Assembly: GCF_017744135.1 (NCBI RefSeq)
Contig: NZ_JAGHQU010000001.1
Location: forward strand, 186,001-250,000
Source of the DNA: Endozoicomonas sp. G2_2
Lineage (GTDB): Bacteria > Pseudomonadota > Gammaproteobacteria > Nevskiales > Salinisphaeraceae
DNA: 64,000 bases
Direction of reading: 5' to 3'
Shown here: positions 46,072 to 53,608 of the stretch, piece by piece
Position numbering within the stretch: position 1 is the stretch's first letter
Layout of the letters: the number at the start of each line of letters is the position of its first letter
Notes under the pieces: model-generated
What the model was told of the DNA's origin: nothing
The model's input: the letters and a program-made list of their open reading frames with translations, nothing else
Databases searched by the model: none
Position numbers and translations under genes: made by a program

Positions 46072-46917
46072 TTACTGGCCGCCGAGGTTCTCCGTTGCTC
46101 GGCAATTTGGGAAGCGGCTGCAACCATAGAATGCGTTCCCGGCGTTTGCGCCTTTTCGTGCAATCCGCCTTACCATGTGTGCGCTGCAGCGTGGGCAAGT
46201 AGGCGTAGCTTGTTCAGAAACGGTCGGCGCGGAGCGCTGTGCTTGACCCGTTGCCGAGTTCCGACTGACGACGCGGCTCGCGTCAACGAGCTCGAGGTTG
46301 CGACCCGCCGCGAATTCTCTGGCCGCTTCAGTGAACTCGCCGATGCCCATCACGAATCCACCGGTAGCGCCTCGCGCCACCATCACGCCGTAGAGTTCGC
46401 GGACGACTGACACGCCGATGCGTGTCGCACGCCACTGCTTGCACTGAACCAGAAATGTTTCGCCGTGGCGCTTCAGGATTAGGTCGATACCGCCATCAGC
46501 GCCGGCGGGCGTGGCTACAACCGTATAGCCCTTTTCTTCGAACCAAGCGTGCATGAGTCGCTCGAAATCCTGCCAGCCCATGCCTCTAAGTGCTGCGGCG
46601 CCTTCGACGGTGCGTGATGTCTTGAGGAGGTGCCTGCGTCGGCGTCGCTCCATGAAGGACAAGAGCGCCGCAAGCAATAAAACGAGAGGCGCCATGTATT
46701 GGCCGAAAAGACCGATCACGCGAACAAACTGCGCGATGATGAGGCCGCTCATTTGTGTGGGGTCTGTGGGGTCTGCGGGGCGGGGCGATGGTAAATCTGC
46801 GAGTGCTGCGAACCCGATATATGCGATGGGTGCTAGTACGAGACAAATAACCCAAGGTAGCTTCGCGAATAGCTCGACCCACCGTTCGAGATCGGATTTT
46901 TTTCTCCGCCGTGTCAT
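46072..46917 (-). CDS. Membrane-anchored Mrr-like nuclease with topoisomerase zinc finger
   Basis: A 281-residue protein: two transmembrane helices (about 22-41 and 69-89), a restriction-endonuclease Mrr_cat domain (about 105-215) and a C-terminal C4 zinc finger of topoisomerase I type (C241, C244, C266, C272). The PD-(D/E)XK residues are D145 in G-G-I-D and Q158-C-K160. Similar proteins are found widely but their role is unsettled; DNA quality control at the membrane or defence is possible. The start at 46917 was chosen because it precedes a charged N-terminus and gives the usual length. Confidence 0.82.
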   Translation of the reverse strand: MTRRRKKSDLERWVELFAKLPWVICLVLAPIAYIGFAALADLPSPRPADPTDPTQMSGLIIAQFVRVIGLFGQYMAPLVLLLAALLSFMERRRRRHLLKTSRTVEGAAALRGMGWQDFERLMHAWFEEKGYTVVATPAGADGGIDLILKRHGETFLVQCKQWRATRIGVSVVRELYGVMVARGATGGFVMGIGEFTEAAREFAAGRNLELVDASRVVSRNSATGQAQRSAPTVSEQATPTCPRCSAHMVRRIARKGANAGNAFYGCSRFPNCRATENLGGQ

Positions 46918-47297
46918 CAATCGATCCCCGCTGCGATGTTGACATCGCGCCGACTGGTATTTTCTCGTGCCGAATGCTGTATCGACCAATTACACGGGCG
47001 ATTTAGTGTCAATTTGGTTGCGGGGATGCGCGACTGCCTTTATCGCGTAGTTCGTAACCTGATCGCTGGTACTCCAATAGCCACTAACATTGCGGACCTT
47101 GCAAAAGCGTTTCGTGTGACCCTGAGACGAATCGTTATGGCGTGTATAAGGCGGGGGAAGTTGCCGGTTCTCGGCCATGTCGGTCGAGTGGGCGAGGTCG
47201 TCCAAGTCGGAAAGCGCCTCAAATCGTTTAACATCCGGACCTCACGAAAAAGCCGCCCTTGGCGGGTAGCCCGTCCAATCGAAAAGGAATGTGTTGT
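46918..47297. other. Intergenic region between the Mrr-like gene and prpD
   Basis: A 380-bp divergent gap of moderate GC. It must hold promoters for both flanking genes, but no clear box, operator or RNA structure was seen. A 121-codon frame crosses it on the plus strand but overlaps both neighbours and lacks any recognisable motif, so it is not annotated. Confidence 0.5.
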
Positions 47298-48851
47298 ATG
47301 ACCGCTACGATTCACAGCGTTGCCGTCGAGAAAACCAGCGGCGATCTGGCCCGCGACGAGCAGTTGGCATGGAAGCTGGCCGAGCTGGCGACCCGCGCGA
47401 AGGACGCGCCGCAGGACGACGAAGCGGTGGCAATGGCCAAGAACCGGATCATCGACAACGCAGCCATTGCGCTGGGTGCAGCGAACGAAACGGCGGTGAA
47501 AGTGGCGCGCGCTGATGCGTTGGGCTCCAAGGGCACGGGCAAGGCAACCGTCTGGGGGCTCGAGGACAAGTTCGCGCCGGTGCCGGCCGCGTTCGCCAAC
47601 GCGGTGGGCGTGCGTTTTCTGGATAACGACGACTGCTACCTCGCGGCCGAGTATTCGCACCCGGACGACAACATCTCGCCGATTATCGCCGTCGGCCAGC
47701 ATCTAGGCGTAAGCGGTGCCGATATCCTGCGCGGCATCGTGGTGGCTTATGAAGTGCACGTGGCGCTCGTGGGCACAGGCGACGGCACCGGCATCTGCCT
47801 GCACAAGCACAAGGTCGACCACATGACCCATATCGCCGCGGGTACGGCGGCGGGTATTTCGTCCATGCTCGGGCTGACCACCGAGCAGACCTACCACGCG
47901 ATCAACTTCGCGGTGCACAACGCCATTTCCTCGCGCCAGTCCCGCAAGGGCGATATCGGCGCGCAGAAGGAATTCGTGCCCGGCTTTTCGGCGGAAATTT
48001 CCATCAAGGCCGTGCATCACGCCATGCACGGTCTCAAGGGGCCGAATCCGGTCTATGAAGGCGTGGACTCCATTATTCGCCGCTTCCTGAATGGCCGCGA
48101 TGACGAAAACGCGGTCTACAAGGTGGCGCTCGCCGAGCCGGGTGTCGACGCGCTGCGCAACATCATGAAGACCTATCCCAAGCAGCACGCTTTCGAGTAT
48201 CAGGGCCAGGCGATCATCGATCTGGCGCTGCAGCTGCGCGAACAGCTGCCGAAGAAGGGTGAGAGCGTGGATCTCGATCAGATCGAGAAGATCGTGCTGG
48301 AAACCAGCCATCACACCCATCACGTGATCGGCACCGATGCCCAGGACCCGCAGAAGATCGACCCGGATTCGCCGCGCGGCACGCTGGATCACAGCATCAT
48401 GTTCGCCATCGCCCGCTGCATCCAGACCGGCGAGTTCCACAAGGACCGCGCCTACCAGATGACCCAGCCGGAGAAGGACGAGCTGCGCGCGCTCATGGCC
48501 CGCATCGAAACCCAGTTCGACCAGCGCTGGGAGGACCTCTACCACGACCAGGATCCGAACGTGCAGGCCTATGGCGGGCGCATGATCGTGACCCTGGCCG
48601 ACGGCAGCGAAGTGGCGGACGAAAAGACCCGCGCCAACGCGCACCCCGGCGGCGACACGCCTTGGCAGCGTCCCGACTACGAAGCCAAGCTGGCCGACTA
48701 CACCAAGGACTTGGTGTCGGACGGCGAGCGTGCGCGCTTCATCAAGGCCGTGGACGGCATGGATTCGCTTTCCGGCGACGACTTGGCCACGATCAATCTG
48801 ATCGTGGATGCCGGCACGCTGGAAGCGCCCGAGACGCAGGGCATCTACTAA
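47298..48851 (+). CDS. prpD: MmgE/PrpD family protein, probable 2-methylcitrate dehydratase
   Basis: A 517-residue MmgE/PrpD family enzyme; E. coli PrpD is 483. The family segments D-N-D-D-C-Y-L-A-A-E-Y-S-H-P-D-D-N, K-V-D-H-M-T-H-I-A-A-G-T and R-Q-S-R-K-G-D-I are typical of PrpD, which dehydrates 2-methylcitrate to 2-methyl-cis-aconitate without an iron-sulfur cluster. It would act with the PrpB-type lyase encoded 18 kb away. The ATG at 47298 follows AAGGAA. A strong terminator follows. Confidence 0.9.
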   Translation: MTATIHSVAVEKTSGDLARDEQLAWKLAELATRAKDAPQDDEAVAMAKNRIIDNAAIALGAANETAVKVARADALGSKGTGKATVWGLEDKFAPVPAAFANAVGVRFLDNDDCYLAAEYSHPDDNISPIIAVGQHLGVSGADILRGIVVAYEVHVALVGTGDGTGICLHKHKVDHMTHIAAGTAAGISSMLGLTTEQTYHAINFAVHNAISSRQSRKGDIGAQKEFVPGFSAEISIKAVHHAMHGLKGPNPVYEGVDSIIRRFLNGRDDENAVYKVALAEPGVDALRNIMKTYPKQHAFEYQGQAIIDLALQLREQLPKKGESVDLDQIEKIVLETSHHTHHVIGTDAQDPQKIDPDSPRGTLDHSIMFAIARCIQTGEFHKDRAYQMTQPEKDELRALMARIETQFDQRWEDLYHDQDPNVQAYGGRMIVTLADGSEVADEKTRANAHPGGDTPWQRPDYEAKLADYTKDLVSDGERARFIKAVDGMDSLSGDDLATINLIVDAGTLEAPETQGIY

Positions 48852-48887
48852 AGGCCCGGCTGCGCCGCGATATCGTCGCGATGTGCT

Positions 48888-48928
48888 GCGGCCCCGGCGT
48901 TTGTGAACGCCGGGGCCGCTTTCGTTTT
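48888..48928 (+). terminator. Strong rho-independent terminator after prpD
   Basis: A perfect 12-bp stem (GCGGCCCCGGCG / CGCCGGGGCCGC) with an eight-base loop is followed by TTTCGTTTT. It starts 37 bases after the prpD stop. The rest of the 326-bp gap to 49177 shows no gene. Confidence 0.9.
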
Positions 48929-49177
48929 GCGGGCGCGACGGGGCTGAGTTACGGCTACGTATCGCGCTGAGGCAACGCACGCGGTCCACGCGCGTTCCGC
49001 CACGGCATGACAGCGCCGAGGTAAACGTTCGCTCGTGGTTGTTGCGGCGGTCGCGGCAATCGGTTTGCCCCGGGCGGCCGATCGCGTCCGCGTTTTCGGC
49101 GAGATCGGGAGCAGGCCGAAACGCGGTTTCGCTATGGCAAGCTGGTGTTTACCCGGCCCAGCAACGCAAGGCGATCG

Positions 49178-50311
49178 ATGCCCGACGAACCCGTGTCTCA
49201 TATTCTCTACGGTGCGCCGCATTCGCTCTACACCGGCAAGGCGCGATCCTATCTGCGCAATCAGCGGATTCGCTACGTGGAGCGGCCGACCTGGCACCCG
49301 GACTTCGGTGCCCGTATCGCGCCGCAGATCGGCCGCGCGATCATCCCGGTGCTCGAGACGCCGGACGGCGAGATCATCCAGGACACGATCGACATCATCG
49401 ATCACTTCGAGCGCCAGGGCGTGGATTATCCCGTTTATCCGCCCACGCCGCTCCAGCGCGTGCTCGCCATCGTGATCGAGTATTTCGGTTGCCAGGCGAT
49501 GCGCAAACACGCCATGCACTATCGCTGGTCGGTGCTGGACGAGCAAGCGCATTTCATGTGGCACGCCTTCTCCAGCGGCTCGGGGCCGGCGATCGCGGAA
49601 AAGGTGATGGGGCGTATGCATTCGTACCTGCCGATGCTGGGCGTGACCGAAAACACCGCGCCGCTCATCGAGCACTCGTTCGAGACGCTGCTCGACACCC
49701 TGGACGCGCATTTCGCGGTGCTGCCCTACATCCTCGGCGGCCGGCCGTCGATCGCCGATTACGGAATGATCGCGCCGCTGTTCGCCCATCTCGGGCGCGA
49801 CCCGGTGCCGGCCGAAATCATGAAAAAGCGCGCGCCTCGGGTCTACCGCTGGGTGGAGCGCATGAATGCGCCGGGGCTCGACGTGGTGGAGTATCCGGAT
49901 ACGGCCGCCGAGTTCGTCGCGGACGACGCGATTCCGCAATCGCTCGAGCCGTTTCTGGTCTATATGGCCGAAGACATGTGCCCCGAGTTGCCCGACAAGC
50001 TGGCCTTTTTCGACGACTGGATCGCCACCCAGCGGCCCGCCGACGGCGCGCCGGTTGCCGACAAGCCGCATCAGCGCCAGCTCGGCAGTGTGGCGACGCA
50101 CTATCGTGGCGAGCCGATCGAGGTCGGCGCCGAGCCGTATCTGCTGTATGTCTTGCAGCGCGCCGTGGATACGCTCGATGGGCTGGATGAGGCCGCGCCA
50201 CGACGTGTGATGGAGACACTCGCGCGTTTCGGCCTCGAGCGCGCGCTGCCGCTGGGGCGTGACTACCGTGTCGCGCGGGAAAACAATATCGAGGTTTGGC
50301 GTTTCGGCTAG
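49178..50311 (+). CDS. Glutathione S-transferase family protein (long form)
   Basis: A 377-residue protein with an N-terminal thioredoxin-like GST domain (L-Y-G-A-P-H-S-L-Y-T-G-K then I-I-P-V-L-E-T-P-D-G and Q-D-T-I-D-I-I-D) and a helical C-terminal domain with G-G-R-P-S-I-A-D-Y-G-M. About 150 extra residues follow, making it longer than a standard GST (about 210). The substrate is unknown. It converges on the DMSP-lyase-like gene. Confidence 0.8.
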   Translation: MPDEPVSHILYGAPHSLYTGKARSYLRNQRIRYVERPTWHPDFGARIAPQIGRAIIPVLETPDGEIIQDTIDIIDHFERQGVDYPVYPPTPLQRVLAIVIEYFGCQAMRKHAMHYRWSVLDEQAHFMWHAFSSGSGPAIAEKVMGRMHSYLPMLGVTENTAPLIEHSFETLLDTLDAHFAVLPYILGGRPSIADYGMIAPLFAHLGRDPVPAEIMKKRAPRVYRWVERMNAPGLDVVEYPDTAAEFVADDAIPQSLEPFLVYMAEDMCPELPDKLAFFDDWIATQRPADGAPVADKPHQRQLGSVATHYRGEPIEVGAEPYLLYVLQRAVDTLDGLDEAAPRRVMETLARFGLERALPLGRDYRVARENNIEVWRFG

Positions 50312-50329
50312 CCGCGGCCCACTGCGGGG

Positions 50330-50977
50330 CTATTGTTTGCGCTTGAAGTCCATCTTCTGCCCGACCAGCTTGTCGCGGTCGCCGGTCCAGGCGTAGGCGA
50401 GCAAGACCGGCTCGAAGTCGCCGGTGGTGATGCGGTGCATGTGGTTGGGCGGGTTGTAAAGCAGCGAGCCCGGCGCATACACGCCGACGTCGTTTTCCGA
50501 CAGCGTGCCGCTCAGACACAGATAGGATTCGGTAATGCCGTCGTGGGCGTGGGACGGATAGGTGCAGGTCGGCGCGAGCAGCACTAGCCCGAGAATCAGC
50601 CGTTCGCTGACCACGGGCCCGCTCGGGCCCATGATTTCAGCGAAGGCGTACTTGTTGCGCAGCCCGCGGGGAACCTTGTCGTAACCGTAGCGCCACGACA
50701 GCGCGGGGGCGATACGGGCCACGCTGCGTATCAGCGAAGCGGTGGGCGCCTGCGTTCCCTGATCCAGCGCGCGGCCCAGCCAATCGGTGACGGGCAGCCG
50801 TTGGGGCTCGAGTTCGAGCACGTTCGGATGCGCGAGCATTTCGGCGTTCAGCCGGTTGCGCACGTCCTTGAGATGCGCACGGATCGGCTTGCTGCCGCCG
50901 GCCGAGCCGAACCGGTAGGCCTGCCAGAGTTCGCGCAGCAGGTAGTGCCAGTCGATATGTTCGGCGAGCGTGCTCAT
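50330..50977 (-). CDS. DMSP lyase family cupin (DddL-like)
   Basis: A 215-residue single-cupin protein. The metal-binding cupin motif Y-P-S-H143-A-H145-D-G-I-T-E150-S-Y152 and the second motif N-H179-M-H181-R fit the DMSP lyase family (DddL/DddQ/DddW), in which two His, a Glu and a further His bind the metal and a Tyr acts as base. Such enzymes cleave dimethylsulfoniopropionate to dimethyl sulfide and acrylate. Overall length and the N-terminal helical extension are close to DddL. Which DMSP lyase subfamily, or whether it is active, cannot be settled by eye. Confidence 0.7.
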   Translation of the reverse strand: MSTLAEHIDWHYLLRELWQAYRFGSAGGSKPIRAHLKDVRNRLNAEMLAHPNVLELEPQRLPVTDWLGRALDQGTQAPTASLIRSVARIAPALSWRYGYDKVPRGLRNKYAFAEIMGPSGPVVSERLILGLVLLAPTCTYPSHAHDGITESYLCLSGTLSENDVGVYAPGSLLYNPPNHMHRITTGDFEPVLLAYAWTGDRDKLVGQKMDFKRKQ

Positions 50978-51065
50978 GTCATGCGCCGTGGGTTTGGCTT
51001 GTCTATTCTGCCCGGCCAGTGCCCGTGTCGCGACCGGCGCCTAGTGGGCTGCGAGGCGTCGACGA

Positions 51066-51827
51066 TCAGCTAAAAGCGCCGGCCAGGTCGAGATACGCGC
51101 CGCTTTGTGCGTGAACGGTTTGGCCCTGTGCGTCGATCTCCTGCGAGACATCCCGAAAATGCCGGCGGTTTGCCATCGCGTCGAGCCAGCGCCCGAGCTG
51201 TGGAAAGCCGTCGAAGCGATAACCCACGGCCGCAATCTGATAGAGCTCGCAGGCGATGACCAGATCGGCCAGCGTGGGCTGTTCGCCGCCGCATAGCGTG
51301 GGTGCGGCGCCGGACGACGGGTTTTCCTGGTTCTCGAGATGATGCTCCAGTGTGGCGAGCCCGGCGCGCAGGCCATCCTGCAGCGGCTTGAGCGCGGTGG
51401 ATTGCAGCTCGTATTTGAGCATTGGCAGCGTGAGGTGCAGGTTCATGATGTCGTGAAACATGTCGTAGGCGCGCACGTTGTTGTGGTGCCAGGCCATCCA
51501 CAGATCTACCGGCGCGCAGCGCTCGGCGTCGTCACTCGGATACCACTGCGCTGCCAGATCCCGATTGCGCGCCGTGCGGCACAGATAGCGCAGAATCGCG
51601 TGGCTTTCGCCGAGCGTGAATGGCGCCGCGTTCGCCGTGGTGTCGCGGACCACCAGCGTGGGAATGGTCTGCAGCGGATTGATCTGTGCGGCGAATGTGT
51701 CGGTGCGGGTCTCGCCGTTGGCAAAGTCGACCGTGTGCCAGGCGTAGGGTATGTCGAGTTCGCGCAGCAGGATTTCCACGGCGCGGCTTGGCTGCGACAG
51801 GCGGTGGGCATAAAGATGAACCGTCAT
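51066..51827 (-). CDS. Glutathione S-transferase family protein (theta-like)
   Basis: A 253-residue GST. The N-terminal L-Y-A-H-R-L-S-Q-P-S-R-A-V carries the active-site Ser typical of theta-class enzymes, and I-N-P-L-Q-T-I-P-T-L followed by L-G-E-S-H-A-I-L-R-Y-L is the glutathione-binding region. The C-terminal domain has P-T-L-A-D-L-V-I-A-C-E. It probably conjugates glutathione to electrophiles; acrylate from DMSP cleavage would be one candidate by context only. Confidence 0.85.
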   Translation of the reverse strand: MTVHLYAHRLSQPSRAVEILLRELDIPYAWHTVDFANGETRTDTFAAQINPLQTIPTLVVRDTTANAAPFTLGESHAILRYLCRTARNRDLAAQWYPSDDAERCAPVDLWMAWHHNNVRAYDMFHDIMNLHLTLPMLKYELQSTALKPLQDGLRAGLATLEHHLENQENPSSGAAPTLCGGEQPTLADLVIACELYQIAAVGYRFDGFPQLGRWLDAMANRRHFRDVSQEIDAQGQTVHAQSGAYLDLAGAFS

Positions 51828-52018
51828 GGTGGATCCGGACGTCGGTACGAGTGTCGAAGCGCATGGTACGAGCACAGGCACGGTGATTCTGTGCGCATTT
51901 ATCCCGACCCATGCCGCTTGCGACCGCCGCATCGATCGCGAAGGCTGCGACGGCATGGCATATTGAGCGCAAGCGTGAACCGGCGTAGGCTGTTCGCGAA
52001 AGGCCAAGGCAGAACGTC

Positions 52019-52132
52019 ATGCACACCATGCAATTCACAAAAGGGCAGATGACTGCTGCGACGCGCAGCGTGGATGCGCGCGCGATGGCGATTTATTTCT
52101 ACGGGTATTGGTTTAGCCGCTCAGGCGTCTGA
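52019..52132 (+). CDS. Aromatic-rich leader peptide of the DAHP synthase gene
   Basis: A 37-codon frame ending in A-I-Y-F-Y-G-Y-W-F-S-R-S-G-V-stop: six of seven consecutive residues are Tyr, Phe or Trp. Internal ATGs at 52049 (after AAAGGG) and 52085 could be the true start. It stops 48 bases before a strong terminator hairpin and 258 bases before the DAHP synthase gene. This is the classic layout of ribosome-mediated attenuation sensing all three aromatic charged tRNAs, fitting the first step of aromatic synthesis. An AGGCGTC segment at the end of the frame (52123-52129) can pair with GACGCCT at 52161-52167. Confidence 0.75.
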   Translation: MHTMQFTKGQMTAATRSVDARAMAIYFYGYWFSRSGV

Positions 52133-52180
52133 TCCGACCCGGACAGGCGCCCCGCAAAGGGACGCCTACCGACGAGTTGA

Positions 52181-52214
52181 AACCCCCGGTTGGCGTGCCA
52201 ACCGGGGGTTTTTT
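52181..52214 (+). terminator. Attenuator terminator upstream of DAHP synthase
   Basis: A 13-bp perfect stem (AACCCCCGGTTGG / CCAACCGGGGGTT) with loop CGTG is followed by a T-run. It lies between the aromatic leader peptide and the structural gene, so it is best read as a regulated attenuator rather than the end of a transcript. The competing antiterminator was not modelled. Confidence 0.85.
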
Positions 52215-52262
52215 CGTTTCCAGGGCCGAACATTGCGGCCGTCATGCAAAAGGAGAGCACTC

Positions 52263-52418
52263 ATGTATCGCAACAACCGCTACGACTTCGCCGGCTGGCG
52301 ATTTATTGCCGGCTACACCGCCACCGACAACTGCACCCCATCGATGTCCCTGCGTGCCGCCGGCACGCCCGAAAGTACAAGGAACGGCAATGAACACGTC
52401 TGTCGCCACAGCGGTTAA
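52263..52418 (+). CDS. Second small aromatic-rich reading frame overlapping the DAHP synthase start
   Basis: A 51-codon frame with a near-perfect AAAGGAGAG ribosome site, beginning M-Y-R-N-N-R-Y-D-F-A-G-W-R-F and thus again rich in Tyr, Phe and Trp in its first 20 residues. Its stop lies 29 bases inside the DAHP synthase gene, in another frame, so translation of the two could be coupled. It may be a second sensor of aromatic supply. It resembles no family I know, and expression is unproven. Confidence 0.5.
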   Translation: MYRNNRYDFAGWRFIAGYTATDNCTPSMSLRAAGTPESTRNGNEHVCRHSG

Positions 52419-53451
52419 CGAATTCGACACCCCGCTTGTCACTCCCGCGCGCCGCGCCTTTGCGCTGAACACGCCCGCCGCGCTGCGCGAGGCGTTGCCT
52501 GTATCGATCGATACGGCAGCACGTATCCAGAACCAGCGTGCCGCGATCCGGGCGGTGCTCTCGGGCGAGGACGATCGCCTGCTGGTGATCGCCGGGCCCT
52601 GCTCGCTGCACGACCGGGAATCCGCGCTCGACTACGGCCGTCGCCTGGCCCGCTTGGCCGATGAACTGAGTGATCGCCTGCTCGTCGTCATGCGGGCCTA
52701 TGTCGAAAAGCCGCGTACGACGGTGGGCTGGAAAGGGCTGTTGCACGATCCCCGTCTCGACGGGGGCAACGACCTCGCTACCGGTCTGCGCACCGCGCGC
52801 GGCCTGCTGATCGAGCTGGCCGAACTCGGCTTGCCGCTGGCCACCGAACTGCTCAGCCCCATGGCCGCGCCGTATCTGGAAGACACGCTTGCCTGGGCTG
52901 CCATCGGTGCGCGCACGACCGAGTCGCAGACCCATCGCGAACTGGTCAGCGGTCTGGATATGCCGGTCGGTTTCAAGAACGGGACCGACGGCGAACTGGC
53001 GACCGCGCGCGATGCGATGCAGGCGGCCGCGCACCCGCACACCCAGTTCGGCACCGATGACGACGGCCGTGCCGCGCTCGTCGCCACGGCCGGCAATCCA
53101 AATACGCATCTCATCCTGCGCGGCGGGCGTGCCGGGCCGAACTGCGATGCGCACAGCGTGCACGGTGCATCGCGGATGCTCGCCGATGCGGGCCTGAACC
53201 CGCGCCTGCTCGTCGACTGCAGCCATGCCAACAGCGGCAAGGATCCGCTGCGCCAGCGCCGGGTGGCCGCTGAACTGCTCGCCCAACGCCGCGCCGGCGA
53301 GCGTGCGGTCGCCGGCCTCATGCTCGAAAGCCACCTCGAGACGGGCAAACAGGCCATCGGCGCGGATATGCGCTACGGCGTCTCGGTGACCGATGCCTGC
53401 CTCGGCTGGACCGAGACGCGCGCACTGCTCGAAACCCTGGCGGCCGGCTGA
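52390..53451 (+). CDS. 3-deoxy-7-phosphoheptulonate synthase (DAHP synthase, class I)
   Basis: A 353-residue class I alpha DAHP synthase (AroF/AroG/AroH type) that joins PEP and erythrose 4-phosphate in the first shikimate-pathway step. Conserved are A-G-P-C-S-L-H-D (metal Cys and PEP site), R-A-Y-V-E-K-P-R-T-T-V-G-W-K-G, G-A-R-T-T-E-S-Q-T-H-R, G-F-K-N-G-T-D-G and V-D-C-S-H-A-N-S-G-K. Which of Phe, Tyr or Trp inhibits it cannot be read safely. The leader region indicates attenuation by aromatic amino acids. Confidence 0.95.
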   Translation: MNTSVATAVNEFDTPLVTPARRAFALNTPAALREALPVSIDTAARIQNQRAAIRAVLSGEDDRLLVIAGPCSLHDRESALDYGRRLARLADELSDRLLVVMRAYVEKPRTTVGWKGLLHDPRLDGGNDLATGLRTARGLLIELAELGLPLATELLSPMAAPYLEDTLAWAAIGARTTESQTHRELVSGLDMPVGFKNGTDGELATARDAMQAAAHPHTQFGTDDDGRAALVATAGNPNTHLILRGGRAGPNCDAHSVHGASRMLADAGLNPRLLVDCSHANSGKDPLRQRRVAAELLAQRRAGERAVAGLMLESHLETGKQAIGADMRYGVSVTDACLGWTETRALLETLAAG

Positions 53452-53458
53452 CCGGCAC

Positions 53459-53490
53459 GCGCTCGCCGGGTGGGCCCACCCGGCGAGCGC
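53459..53490. terminator. Perfect 32-bp palindrome after DAHP synthase
   Basis: GCGCTCGCCGGGTGGG is followed directly by its exact reverse complement, a 16-bp stem centred on GGGCCC, eight bases after the gene stop. No T-run follows. It may act as a transcript end or a mRNA 3' hairpin. Confidence 0.5.
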
Positions 53491-53608
53491 GACGGCCGGT
53501 AGATATTTACCTGTCCCGTGGCCGCTGAAGATCGCTTCGGCGGTGCTAGGCTCGTTTTATTCGAGCGTCGTGTCAGGCGCCACGTGCATGACGGGGGGAG
53601 GCTGCCGT

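Noticed and set aside
46936-47301. 121-codon plus-strand frame upstream of prpD
   Set aside because: Overlaps both neighbours, has no ribosome site or motif and lies where promoters are expected.
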